From: Halomonas sp. 25-S5
GTDB lineage: Bacteria > Pseudomonadota > Gammaproteobacteria > Pseudomonadales > Halomonadaceae
Assembly: GCF_029889845.1 (NCBI RefSeq)
Contig: NZ_JARANV010000018.1
Coordinates: 24,391 to 88,390 of the forward strand
Length of the DNA stretch: 64,000 nucleotides
Direction of reading: 5' to 3'
A model generated the notes under the pieces. It saw nothing but the letters and a program-made list of their open reading frames with translations, was not told the DNA's origin and searched no databases. A program made the position numbers and the translations under genes. Positions within the stretch are counted from its first letter, which is position 1, and every line of letters starts with the position of its first letter. Positions 1 through 9,015 of the stretch are shown piece by piece.

Positions 1-1
1 G

Positions 2-34
2 GAAAGCGGGACGCCACATGGGCGTCCCGCTTTC
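2..34 (-). terminator. Hairpin terminator downstream of asd
   Basis: A perfect 14-bp inverted repeat (2-15 with 21-34) encloses a 5-nt loop. It lies about 30 bp past the asd stop codon. Read in the asd direction the stem ends in CTTTC, so the T-tract is short and partly inside the stem. It could work in both directions. Confidence 0.7.
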
Positions 35-65
35 GTTCATGCGGTCATGGGCAACCGCACGTGGC

Positions 66-1178
66 TTACTGCTCGCGCAGGATCTTCAGCATCCGCTTGA
101 GCGGCTCGGCCGCCCCCCACAGCAGCTGGTCACCGACGCTGAAGGCGGAGAGATACTCGCCGCCCATGGCCAGCTTGCGCAGGCGACCCACCGGCACGCT
201 CAGGGTGCCGGTGGCGGCAGCGGGCGTCAGGCCATCGATGGTGGCGTCCTTGTCGTTGGCAATCACCTTGACCCACTCGTTGTGGCGGGCCAGGCGATCC
301 TCGATCTCGTCGATCGGGACGTCCTTCTTGAGCTTGATGGTGAAGGCCTGGCTATGAGAGCGCATGGCACCGATGCGCACGCAGAGCCCATCGATGGGAA
401 TCGGGTTGTCCTGGAGGCCGAGAATCTTGTTGGTCTCCACGGAGCCCTTCCACTCCTCCTTGCTCTGGCCATTGTCCATGGGCTTGTCGATCCAGGGCAG
501 CAGACTGCCGGCCAACGGGGCACCGAAGTTGTCGGTGGGGAAGTCGCCCGAGCGCATCGCCGCCGTGACCTTGCGATCGATGTCGAGGATGGCGCTGGCC
601 GGATCGGCGAGCTCGTCGGCCACGCTGTCACGCAGGCTACCCATCTGGTTGAGCAGTTCGCGCATGTGCTTGGCGCCGGAGCCGGAGGCGGCCTGATAGG
701 TCATGGAGGTCATCCACTCGATCATATCCGCCTCGAAGAGGCCGCCGAGGCCCATCAGCATCAGGCTGACGGTGCAGTTACCGCCGACGAAGGTCTTGGC
801 GCCCTTCGCCAGCTGGGCATCGATGACGTGGCGGTTGACCGGGTCGAGGACGATGGTGCCCTCGTCCGCCATGCGCAGGGTGCTGGCGGCATCGATCCAG
901 TAGCCCTTCCAGCCACCCTGACGCAGATCGCCGTAGACCTTCTCGGTGTACTCGCCGCCCTGGCAGGTCACGATCACGTCCAGTGCCTTGAGGGCTTCCA
1001 GGTCGAAGGCATCCTTGAGCGGAGGCACGTCGACGCCGATGGCGGGACCGTCCTGGCCGACCTGGGAGGTCGTGAAGAAGATCGGCTCGATGCCCTTGAA
1101 ATCGCCATCCTCGAGCATCCGCTGCATCAGCACGGAACCCACCATGCCACGCCAACCGACAAAACCGACTTTCAACAT
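66..1178 (-). CDS. asd: Aspartate-semialdehyde dehydrogenase
   Basis: Makes L-aspartate 4-semialdehyde from aspartyl phosphate with NADPH, the branch point to lysine/diaminopimelate, threonine and methionine; cytosolic. The 370-residue length fits the proteobacterial Asd type. The N-terminus has the nucleotide-binding GWRGMVG stretch (residues 8-14). The catalytic cysteine is C135 in GGNCTVSLM, and the [10 protein letters not shown] segment carries the expected active-site histidine. The ATG is preceded by a GGAGGG ribosome-binding site. In Pseudomonas asd directly follows leuB; here about 4 kb of uspA and efflux genes separates the two. Confidence 0.97.
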   Translation of the reverse strand: MLKVGFVGWRGMVGSVLMQRMLEDGDFKGIEPIFFTTSQVGQDGPAIGVDVPPLKDAFDLEALKALDVIVTCQGGEYTEKVYGDLRQGGWKGYWIDAASTLRMADEGTIVLDPVNRHVIDAQLAKGAKTFVGGNCTVSLMLMGLGGLFEADMIEWMTSMTYQAASGSGAKHMRELLNQMGSLRDSVADELADPASAILDIDRKVTAAMRSGDFPTDNFGAPLAGSLLPWIDKPMDNGQSKEEWKGSVETNKILGLQDNPIPIDGLCVRIGAMRSHSQAFTIKLKKDVPIDEIEDRLARHNEWVKVIANDKDATIDGLTPAAATGTLSVPVGRLRKLAMGGEYLSAFSVGDQLLWGAAEPLKRMLKILREQ

Positions 1179-1210
1179 GTGAAGCCCTCCAGAAATCGAA
1201 TGTGGCAGAC

Positions 1211-1239
1211 ATTATACAGAAAGCCGCGCCGAGCGCCGA
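1211..1239 (-). promoter_or_regulatory. Putative asd promoter
   Basis: On the minus strand a perfect TATAAT -10 box lies at 1216-1211, about 33 nt upstream of the asd start. No good -35 hexamer is found 16-18 bp further upstream; that position falls inside GCCGAGC units of the adjacent repeat. Call is from the -10 box only. Confidence 0.45.
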
Positions 1240-1288
1240 GCGCTGGGGCACAGGGGTCAGACCCCGAGTGACGCAGCGGCTTAAGGGT
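1226..1288. repeat. GCCGAGC doublet next to a GGGGTC palindromic element
   Basis: Two to three units of the GCCGAGC heptamer (1226-1242) precede a perfect palindromic GGGGTCAGACCCC (1253-1265). An imperfect inverted relative, AAGGGTCTGGCCC, follows near 1273-1285. Related GGGGTC sequences recur at 16384 and 16478-16565, and the same heptamer forms the long array at 49901. Probably a degraded REP-like element; no transposase is nearby. Confidence 0.55.
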
Positions 1289-1322
1289 CTGGCCCAAAAT
1301 TAAAATTAGGGCGCGCAGCGCA

Positions 1323-1769
1323 TCAAGCGGGCCTCGTGCCCGAAACGGCCACCAACAAGCTGCATGGCGTGTGGGCAAGCAGCGAGGCGCCGACGGAGCC
1401 ACGCCACCACCGGGCCAGCGCCGTCTGTTCGCGGTGACCGACCACGATCAGATCCGCGCCGACCTCAAGGGCCATTCGGCCGATCTCCTCGGCCGGGTTG
1501 CCCATGCTGATACGCGTTTCCACGGACAGTCCCGCCCGCCGCAATCCTTCAGCGCCTTCCGTCAGTACGCGGTGCACTTCCTGATATTCACGCTCCGGCA
1601 AGTCTTCCGAGGCTGCCACCGCTTCAGCGAGTGCGACACCCAGCTCATGGGCGACGACGGCGAGGAGATAGACACGGGCCCGGCAAAGCGAGGCCAGCTC
1701 GGCCCCCTGAGCCAGCGCCTCACGGCCTTGCTGGCTGCCGTCATAGGCCAGGAGGATCGTCTGGTACAT
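1323..1769 (-). CDS. Universal stress protein, UspA family
   Basis: A single-domain Usp protein of 148 residues. It starts with the typical MYQTILLAYDGS strand and aspartate and ends with a GSVGASLLAHTPCSLLVA-like helix and strand. The GxxG part of the ATP-binding loop is altered (GHRE), so nucleotide binding is uncertain. I chose the ATG at 1769 rather than one nine codons upstream because AAGGAGAA lies just before it and Usp proteins start at this point. It is divergent from the marR-emrAB cassette and has no close partner. Role in stress tolerance is inferred from the family only. Confidence 0.85.
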   Translation of the reverse strand: MYQTILLAYDGSQQGREALAQGAELASLCRARVYLLAVVAHELGVALAEAVAASEDLPEREYQEVHRVLTEGAEGLRRAGLSVETRISMGNPAEEIGRMALEVGADLIVVGHREQTALARWWRGSVGASLLAHTPCSLLVAVSGTRPA

Positions 1770-1854
1770 GTGCGGTTCTCCTTCAATAAGCGCCATGAGG
1801 GGCCTTCCCGGGCAGGCTGCGGACAGAACAGGCGGCGGGGCTTGATCCTGCCTC

Positions 1855-1883
1855 TAGACATTTATTAGCTAGCTACCTATCAT
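1855..1883 (+). promoter_or_regulatory. Promoter and likely MarR operator of marR-emrAB
   Basis: TAGACA (1855-1860) and TATCAT (1878-1883) are separated by exactly 17 bp. The spacer contains the perfect palindrome TAGCTAGCTA (1866-1875). A dimeric regulator bound there would block RNA polymerase, which fits autorepression by the MarR protein encoded from 1914. The AT-rich stretch stands out from the surrounding GC-rich DNA. Functional link is inference. Confidence 0.55.
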
Positions 1884-1913
1884 AATAACAAAGGAAACCA
1901 TTCAGGCAATAAA

Positions 1914-2396
1914 ATGAAGCGGTCTCTCAACGATCAGGAACAATTCGGCCTCCACCTCGGGCTGGTCGCCCGGTTATGGCGCGCCGAGATCGACCGGCGG
2001 CTGGCCGCCTTCGGCCTCACCGACTCCCGCTGGTTGACACTGTTGCAACTCTCTAGGCTGCCCCATGCGGCAACCCAGCGCGAATTGGCCGAGGCGGTCG
2101 GGGTGCGGGGGCCGACCCTTGTGCGCACGCTGGACCGACTTGAAGCCGAGGGGCTGATCGAACGCCGAACAGAAGCTGCCGACCGCCGCACCAAATCGGT
2201 TCACCTGCGCGCGAAGGCCACTCCCATTCTGGAACAAATCGAAGCAACCACAGCGGCGGTTCGCGCGGAAATCCTCTCCGACATATCCCCTGCGGAGGTG
2301 ACGACCTGTCTGAAGGTCTTCGAGAAGATCGCCGGCAAGCTGGGTGGCGCGGAAACGGCGATGCAGCTTACGCATGAAATCCCGATAGACAGGTGA
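1914..2396 (+). CDS. MarR-family transcriptional regulator of the efflux cassette
   Basis: 160 residues with a MarR winged helix: a helix-turn-helix around residues 55-80 (TQRELAEAVGVRGPTLVRTL) and the wing motif DRRTKSVHL near residue 102. The N-terminal layout, with W at 'LTDSRWLTLLQL', resembles SlyA/MarR proteins. It ends 3 nt before emrA and is the first gene of a three-gene unit, so it most likely represses marR-emrA-emrB and is released by a toxic ligand. The ribosome-binding site is weak (AGG about 9 nt from ATG). Confidence 0.9.
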   Translation: MKRSLNDQEQFGLHLGLVARLWRAEIDRRLAAFGLTDSRWLTLLQLSRLPHAATQRELAEAVGVRGPTLVRTLDRLEAEGLIERRTEAADRRTKSVHLRAKATPILEQIEATTAAVRAEILSDISPAEVTTCLKVFEKIAGKLGGAETAMQLTHEIPIDR

Positions 2397-2399
2397 GCC

Positions 2400-3602
2400 A
2401 TGGACCAGCGAGTGAACCGCCCGGAGCGCCAGAGCGACGATCCGGAAATCAATCTACGCACGGCCCCCGACAAGGAGACGCAAGCTGCGTCAGAGGCGGT
2501 TTCCCCGCCTGGCCGCGCCCGGCCACGGCGACTGCGACTGCGACTGTATGGTGCGATCCTGGCGGCGCTGATCGTTATCGGGGCCGGCGGCTGGTGGCTT
2601 TGGCAACAGTTTACCCATGTCTTTGTCACGGATGCCCGCGTTGCAGCCGACATCGTCGCCATAAGCAGCCGGGTGCCCGGCTGGGTCACCGCCGTTGACG
2701 TCATTGCGGGCGATGCCGTTCACAAAGGGGACGTGCTGGTCCGGATCGACGAGCGGGAGAGCCACCTGCGCGCTCAGGAACTTGACGCGCAACTGGCAGG
2801 CGTCGCCCGCCGCCGGGAGGAAATTGAAGCCCGCATCGTACTCACCGACCATCAGACACAAAGCCGTATTACCGCCAGACAGGCAGCGGTAAGGGCTGCG
2901 GAAGCGGCGCTGGCCGCAGCAAAGGCGCAACGCAATCTGGCGAAAACGGAGAACGCCCGGGCCGAAAAACTGGCGCCAGGCGGAGCGATCACCCGCGCGT
3001 ATCTGGACCAGACGCGGGCGGCACTGGAAACAGCCAGGCAACAGGTGTTGAGCGCCCAGGCAGGGCTGGAGAGTGCTCGCGCCGCCGTTGCCGAGGCCGA
3101 GGCCGCACGCGGGGAACTCGCGGTGCTCCAGCGCCAGTTGGCCGAGCTCGGTCCGGAAGAACAGCGGCTGCGCGCACAAAGGGAGCGTGCGGCCCTCGAT
3201 CTCGAAGACCGCACTATCCTCATGCCATTCGACGGCGTCGTGGACCAGACCTTCATCGACGAGGGTGAATACGTCACGCCCGGCCAGCGTCTGCTGATGA
3301 TTCACGATCCCGACCACGTGCGCGTCGAGGCGAATATCAAGGAGACCGACATCCGCTTCTTCCGGCCCGGAAAGACGGTGACGATCACTGTCGATGCCCT
3401 GCCGGGGCGGCGCTTCGAGGGCACGGTCACGCGGGTGGGCCAGGCTGCCACCAGCGAATTCGCGCTGCTGCCCAACCCCAACCCGAGCGGCAACTTCACC
3501 AAGATCACCCAGCGCCTGCCGGTACGCATCGCCGTGCAGCAGGACGACGGCGAACTCAAGCCCGGCATGATGGTTGAGGTAGAGGCCACTACCGGTGACT
3601 GA
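2400..3602 (+). CDS. HlyD/EmrA-family membrane fusion protein
   Basis: Periplasmic adaptor of a tripartite multidrug efflux pump, linking an inner-membrane MFS pump to an outer-membrane channel. The 400 residues show a basic cytoplasmic N-terminus, one membrane anchor around residues 45-68, a lipoyl/biotinyl-like half-motif (SRVPGWVTAVDV), a long alanine- and glutamate-rich coiled coil around residues 115-245, then the beta-barrel segment (DRTILMPFDGVVDQ...). It overlaps emrB by 8 bp. Named for the family; the substrate is unknown. No TolC-like gene is in this cluster. Confidence 0.92.
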   Translation: MDQRVNRPERQSDDPEINLRTAPDKETQAASEAVSPPGRARPRRLRLRLYGAILAALIVIGAGGWWLWQQFTHVFVTDARVAADIVAISSRVPGWVTAVDVIAGDAVHKGDVLVRIDERESHLRAQELDAQLAGVARRREEIEARIVLTDHQTQSRITARQAAVRAAEAALAAAKAQRNLAKTENARAEKLAPGGAITRAYLDQTRAALETARQQVLSAQAGLESARAAVAEAEAARGELAVLQRQLAELGPEEQRLRAQRERAALDLEDRTILMPFDGVVDQTFIDEGEYVTPGQRLLMIHDPDHVRVEANIKETDIRFFRPGKTVTITVDALPGRRFEGTVTRVGQAATSEFALLPNPNPSGNFTKITQRLPVRIAVQQDDGELKPGMMVEVEATTGD

Positions 3603-5160
3603 CGCGCCGCACCCGGACAGTATCGAGGGGCTGTTCGCCCGCTTCGGCCCGGCGTATCGCTGGCTGGTTACGGGAACGGTCATGATGGGCACGATCGCCA
3701 CCATCCTGACCGCGACCATCGTCAACGTGGCCCTGCCCGACATCATGGGTGCCTTCGGTATGGGCCAGGACAAGGCGCAGCTTCTGTCCACAGGCTTCCT
3801 TGCCGCGATGACCGGGACCATGCTGCTGAACGCCTGGATGGTCGATACGCTCGGCCAGCGCTTGACGTTCATGCTGGCGGTGACGGTTTTCATCGCCGCC
3901 TCCGTGATGGGCGGGCTGGCGCCGGCGGGAGGGGTGCTGATCCTGGCCCGCGTGCTGCAAGGCGCCGCCGCCGGTATCCTCCAGCCACTCGCCATGCAGA
4001 CGATCTTCCAGGTCTTCCCGCCGGAAAAGCGCGGCTCGGCCATGGGCATCTATGGCATCGGCGTGGTCCTGGCCCCGGCGCTCGGCCCCACGCTGGGCGG
4101 CATCATGGTGGACAACTTCAGCTGGCGCTATGTGTTCTTCATGGCCGTGCCATTCGGCGTTGTTGGCCTGTTCCTTGCTACCATCTTCATGCCGGGGCGG
4201 TCGACTTCGGGACCGGCGCGCAAATTCGACTGGATCGGTTTCGGGCTGATGACGGTGTTCCTCGTGACCCTGCTCAACGGCCTGTCGAATGGACAGCGTG
4301 ATGGATGGTTCTCCGATCCCATCCTGCGCGACTTCGCCGTCGCCTTGATCTCGGGCATCGGCTTCATCGCCTGGGAACTGTACACGCCCTCGCCCATGCT
4401 CAACCTCAAGCTCTTCACCAACCGGGTCTATGCGGGCGCCTCTGTCGTGGCCTTCATTTTCGGGGCCGGGATCTTCGGCTCGACCTTCCTGATTCCGCTG
4501 TTCGTGCAGACGATTCAGGGCTATACGCCGACCCGTTCCGGCCTGCTGCTGATGCCGGCGGGGCTGATCCTGGGGCTCGTCTTCCCGATCGCAGGAAGAC
4601 TGACCGACAAAACGCCGGCCTATGCAACGGTCATGTTCGGCCTGATACTCTTCGCGTTATCGTCGTTTCTGATGACCGGCGTCGATACCGGCACGTCCTT
4701 CTGGCTGTTTGCGTGGTGGATCATGCTGGGCCGGATCGGACTTGGTTTCATCATGCCGAGCCTGAACGCCGGCGCCCTCAAGGCGCTCCCCATGACGCTA
4801 CTCGGCCAGGGCTCCGGCGCGATCAACTTCGTGCGCCAGCTCGGTGGGGCGTTTGGCGTCAACCTGCTTTCCATCGCTCTGGAACGACGGTCCCAGCTCT
4901 ACGTAGACAGCTTCACGGCGGCACAGCACGCCGGCAACAGCACAACCACCGGCTTGCTGCGCGATGTAACCGGCTTGCTCGCGCAGGCCGGTGTGCCGGA
5001 AGCGATTCGCCAGGCCGGGGCGATGAACTATCTCGGCCGCATGATCTACAGCCAGGGCAACATGTTGGGCTATCGCGACAGCTTCTTTATTGTCGGTGCG
5101 TTTTTTCTGGCTGCCCTTGTTCCGGCGCTGATGATGCGCCAGAGGGGCCGTGGGCCCTGA
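3595..5160 (+). CDS. DHA2-type MFS drug efflux permease, EmrB-like
   Basis: 521 residues with about 14 predicted membrane spans, the DHA2 (14-TM) drug/H+ antiporter layout. The first span is followed by NVALPDIMGAF, and motif-C-like glycine/proline-rich sequence (YGIGVVLAPALGPTLGG) lies around residue 150. The start is GTG at 3595, giving an 8-bp overlap with emrA and translational coupling. It converges with leuB, with only 23 bp between the stops and no obvious terminator there. Likely exports hydrophobic toxicants; the substrate cannot be read from sequence. Confidence 0.93.
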   Translation: MTDAPHPDSIEGLFARFGPAYRWLVTGTVMMGTIATILTATIVNVALPDIMGAFGMGQDKAQLLSTGFLAAMTGTMLLNAWMVDTLGQRLTFMLAVTVFIAASVMGGLAPAGGVLILARVLQGAAAGILQPLAMQTIFQVFPPEKRGSAMGIYGIGVVLAPALGPTLGGIMVDNFSWRYVFFMAVPFGVVGLFLATIFMPGRSTSGPARKFDWIGFGLMTVFLVTLLNGLSNGQRDGWFSDPILRDFAVALISGIGFIAWELYTPSPMLNLKLFTNRVYAGASVVAFIFGAGIFGSTFLIPLFVQTIQGYTPTRSGLLLMPAGLILGLVFPIAGRLTDKTPAYATVMFGLILFALSSFLMTGVDTGTSFWLFAWWIMLGRIGLGFIMPSLNAGALKALPMTLLGQGSGAINFVRQLGGAFGVNLLSIALERRSQLYVDSFTAAQHAGNSTTTGLLRDVTGLLAQAGVPEAIRQAGAMNYLGRMIYSQGNMLGYRDSFFIVGAFFLAALVPALMMRQRGRGP

Positions 5161-5183
5161 ATAGTTATCATTGAAATTAGACG

Positions 5184-6263
<1,080 letters not shown>

Positions 6264-6294
6264 CTTCGCTTCCTTGTATTGCCGCCCCACCAAT

Positions 6295-6410
6295 CGGGGC
6301 TTCCCCGGCGACAAGCCTTCGAGGAGGCGCTGTGAATACCTCCCTGTACGCTACCGACGCCATCCCTGGCGTAGGACCTCCTCTTCGGGTTGTCCCCGGC
6401 GCCCCTCGCC
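6295..6410. repeat. Dispersed ~100-bp hairpin repeat, copy A
   Basis: Shares a long nearly identical core with copy B (8625-8816) and copy C (42028-42135, opposite strand). The core runs from the conserved GAGGCGCTGTGAATAC to TAGGACCTCC. Its centre is a 6-bp stem with a 4-nt loop (6357-6372), and outer GGAGG/CCTCC segments can also pair. It sits in the leuD-leuB gap and would be transcribed within the leucine mRNA. Confidence 0.85.
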
Positions 6411-6437
6411 ATGGCAAGGGCAGCCAGATCTATGTCA

Positions 6438-7091
6438 TCAGGCCTGGGCGCTGTCGCGGAACAGCCAGGGGCGCGCGGCGCGGTGCTTCGCCTCGAAGTC
6501 GCGGATGGCGTCCTCGTCCTTCAGGGTGATGCCGATGTCATCGAGCCCCTCCAGCAGGCACTGCTTGCGGAAGGCGTCCACCTCGAACGCGATGATCTCG
6601 CCGAAGGGCGTGATCACCCGCTGGTTCTCCAGGTCCACGTCGAGCCGGTAGCCCTCGTTGGCCTCGACCTCGGCGAACAGGCGGTCCACGGTCTCCTCGG
6701 GCAGGGGCACCAGCAACAGGCCGTTCTTGAAGGCGTTGTTGTAGAAGATGTCGGCAAAGCTCGGCGCAATCACCACGCGGAAGCCGAAGTCTTCCAGGGC
6801 CCAGGGCGCGTGCTCGCGCGAGCTGCCGCAACCGAAGTTGCGACGGGTCAGGAGCACGCTGGCCCCCTGGTAGCGGGGCTGGTTGAGCACGAAGTCGGGG
6901 TTGACCGGGCGCTGCGAGACATCCTGGCCGGGCTCGCCCTCGTCGAGGTAGCGCAGCTCGTCGAAGAGGTTGACGCCGAAGCCGGTGCGCTTGATCGACT
7001 TCAGAAACTGCTTGGGAATGATCAGGTCGGTGTCGACGTTGGCCCGGTCGAGCGGTGCGACGAGACCTTCGGTGCGTTCGAACTTCTTCAT
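6438..7091 (-). CDS. leuD: 3-isopropylmalate dehydratase, small subunit
   Basis: Small, swivelling subunit of isopropylmalate isomerase, which converts 2- to 3-isopropylmalate with LeuC. 217 residues starting [20 protein letters not shown], with the typical [11 protein letters not shown] stretch and the substrate loop [15 protein letters not shown]. It follows leuC by 3 nt, so the two subunits are translated from one message in similar amounts. Length and motifs are normal. Confidence 0.97.
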   Translation of the reverse strand: MKKFERTEGLVAPLDRANVDTDLIIPKQFLKSIKRTGFGVNLFDELRYLDEGEPGQDVSQRPVNPDFVLNQPRYQGASVLLTRRNFGCGSSREHAPWALEDFGFRVVIAPSFADIFYNNAFKNGLLLVPLPEETVDRLFAEVEANEGYRLDVDLENQRVITPFGEIIAFEVDAFRKQCLLEGLDDIGITLKDEDAIRDFEAKHRAARPWLFRDSAQA

Positions 7092-7094
7092 GGT

Positions 7095-8558
7095 TCAGGC
7101 CTCCTGTGCCTGGGCATCGTCATTGGCGGCACCGTTGTTTCCCAGCCCCCTCACATCCACGAAGTGGCCAGCGATCGCCGCGGCCGCGGCCATGGCCGGG
7201 CTGACCAGGTGGGTGCGCCCGCCGAACCCCTGGCGACCCTCGAAGTTGCGGTTGGAGGTGGAAGCACAGTGCTCGCCGGCTCCCAGCTTGTCGGCGTTCA
7301 TGGCCAGGCACATGGAACAGCCCGGCTCGCGCCACTCGAAGCCCGCCTCGATGAACACCTTGTCGAGGCCCTCCGCCTCGGCCTGGCGCTTCACCAGGCC
7401 GGAGCCCGGCACCACCATGGCCAGCTGGATCGAGTCGGCCACCTTCTTGCCGCGCGCCACCTTGGCCGCCTCGCGCAGGTCCTCGATGCGCGAGTTGGTG
7501 CAGGAGCCGATGAAGACCTTGTCGAGGCGGATATCGGTGATCTTCTGCTTCGGTGCCAGCCCCATGTACTCCAGGGCCCGGGTGTAGCCACGCTGCATGG
7601 TCTCGTCGCCGGCCTCGGCCGGATCTGGCACCTCGCCGGAGATGCCGGTGACCATCTCGGGGCTGGTGCCCCAGGAGACCTGCGGCTCGATCTCGGCGGC
7701 ATCCAGGGTCACCACCTTGTCAAAGGCGGCGTCGGCATCGGAGACCAGGTTGCGCCAGTTGGCCACTGCGGCGTCCCACTGCTCGCCCTTGGGGGCGTAG
7801 TGGCGGTCATGCAGATAATCAATGGTGGTGTCGTCCACGGCGATCAGCCCGACCCTGGCCCCCGCCTCGATGGCCATGTTGCAGACGGTCATCCGGCCTT
7901 CCATGGAAAGCTCGCGGATGGCGCTGCCGGCGAACTCGATGGCATAGCCGGTACCGCCGGCCGTGCCGATCCGGCCGATGATCGCCAGCACGATATCCTT
8001 GGCGGTGACGCCGGTGCCGAGTTCGCCCTCGACGCGCACCTGCATGTTCTTCATCTTCTGGGCCAGCAGGCACTGGGTGGCGAGCACGTGCTCCACCTCG
8101 GAGGTGCCGATGCCGTGGGCCAAGGCGGCGAAGGCGCCGTGGGTGGCGGTATGGGAGTCGCCGCAGACCACGGTCATGCCCGGCAGGGTGGCGCCCTGCT
8201 CCGGACCCACCACGTGGACGATGCCCTGGCGCGGGTCGTTGATCTTGAACTCCTCAATGCCGAACTCGACGCAGTTGTCGTCGAGGGTCTGCACCTGGAT
8301 CAGTGACACCGGGTCCTTGATGCCGGCGTTGCCCTCAGCGCGTTCCTTGAGGGTGGTGGGCACGTTGTGGTCCGGGGTAGCCAGGTTGGCATCGATGCGC
8401 CATGGCCTGCGCCCCGCCAGGCGCAGCCCCTCGAAGGCCTGGGGAGACGTCACCTCGTGGAGCAGTTGGCGGTCGATGTAGATCAGCGCGGTGCCGTCAC
8501 CACGCTCCTTGACGAGGTGCTGCGACCACAGCTTGTCGTAGAGTGTCTGGCCTGCCAT
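7095..8558 (-). CDS. leuC: 3-isopropylmalate dehydratase, large subunit
   Basis: Iron-sulfur subunit of isopropylmalate isomerase (aconitase family). 487 residues. The three 4Fe-4S ligand cysteines are visible, one in [14 protein letters not shown] and two in the CSMCLAM motif. The HVVGPEQG and [12 protein letters not shown] segments are characteristic. GGGAGAA precedes the ATG. It is the first gene of leuC-leuD-leuB; the promoter must lie in the 457-bp gap shared with the divergent LysR gene, a gap that also contains repeat copy B and an octamer array. Confidence 0.97.
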   Translation of the reverse strand: MAGQTLYDKLWSQHLVKERGDGTALIYIDRQLLHEVTSPQAFEGLRLAGRRPWRIDANLATPDHNVPTTLKERAEGNAGIKDPVSLIQVQTLDDNCVEFGIEEFKINDPRQGIVHVVGPEQGATLPGMTVVCGDSHTATHGAFAALAHGIGTSEVEHVLATQCLLAQKMKNMQVRVEGELGTGVTAKDIVLAIIGRIGTAGGTGYAIEFAGSAIRELSMEGRMTVCNMAIEAGARVGLIAVDDTTIDYLHDRHYAPKGEQWDAAVANWRNLVSDADAAFDKVVTLDAAEIEPQVSWGTSPEMVTGISGEVPDPAEAGDETMQRGYTRALEYMGLAPKQKITDIRLDKVFIGSCTNSRIEDLREAAKVARGKKVADSIQLAMVVPGSGLVKRQAEAEGLDKVFIEAGFEWREPGCSMCLAMNADKLGAGEHCASTSNRNFEGRQGFGGRTHLVSPAMAAAAAIAGHFVDVRGLGNNGAANDDAQAQEA

Positions 8559-8624
8559 AGCTTTCTCCCGGGCTCGATGGCCCTTGATGTCATGTCCGGT
8601 CTCGGAATTGCACCACCACCGCGG

Positions 8625-8816
8625 CTTTGCGGGGAGCAGACCTCCAAGGAGGCGCTGTGAATACTTCCCTGTACGCTACCGATGCCCTGCTTCGCTATTG
8701 CGTCCCGCTTCGCTTGCAGGGCCGGTGCTGGCCATCCATGGCCAGCCCGTTCGGAGCAATGCTACTCACCCCTGGCATAGGACCTCCTTTCCGGTCTACC
8801 CCCCGACGCCGCTCAG
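8625..8816. repeat. Dispersed hairpin repeat, copy B, with an enlarged loop
   Basis: Matches copies A and C on both sides, but the short central loop is replaced by about 85 bp (8687-8769) that itself contains a GCTGGCC/GGCCAGC palindrome. The central stem reads ATGCC/GGCAT here instead of ACGCC/GGCGT, a paired change that keeps the stem. It lies in the leuC-lysR intergenic region. Confidence 0.8.
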
Positions 8817-8851
8817 CCATGCAGTGACTATTGATCGTGGCTTTTGGGGCG

Positions 8852-8920
8852 TTGGCCGCTTGGCCGCTTGGCCGCTTGGCCGCTTGGCCGCTTGGCCGCT
8901 TGGCCGCTTGGCCGCTTGGC
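8852..8920. repeat. Octamer tandem array, TTGGCCGC x 8.6
   Basis: 69 bp of perfect 8-bp direct repeats in the leuC-lysR gap, about 95 bp upstream of the lysR start. The reverse complement, AAGCGGCC, forms the array at 25247-25307. No spacers, so not CRISPR. Confidence 0.97.
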
Positions 8921-8973
8921 ATCCAGTTTCCCGCCCCTCGCCCATAAAATCAATTCATGTTATTTATGGATTG

Positions 8974-8990
8974 GATTCCTTTAAGGAATC
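8974..8990. promoter_or_regulatory. 17-bp palindrome upstream of the LysR gene
   Basis: GATTCCTT and AAGGAATC arms are perfect with a 1-nt centre, 26 bp before the LysR start codon in an AT-rich stretch. A dyad in the gap between a LysR gene and its divergent neighbour is a candidate autoregulatory site. It could be coincidental. Confidence 0.35.
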
Positions 8991-9015
8991 TGAAATCATC
9001 GCCACGGGGGTGCCC

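Noticed and set aside
18..1271. A 417-codon frame on the plus strand opposite asd
   Set aside because: Antisense to asd, which has all catalytic residues; no ribosome-binding site and no recognisable protein.
5161..5183. Terminator between emrB and leuB
   Set aside because: The 23-bp gap has no inverted repeat; converging transcripts may overlap.
8584..9015. N-terminal extension of the LysR gene
   Set aside because: It runs through repeat copy B and the octamer array, which translates as a Leu/Ala/Pro repeat. LysR proteins begin at the ATG at 9016.
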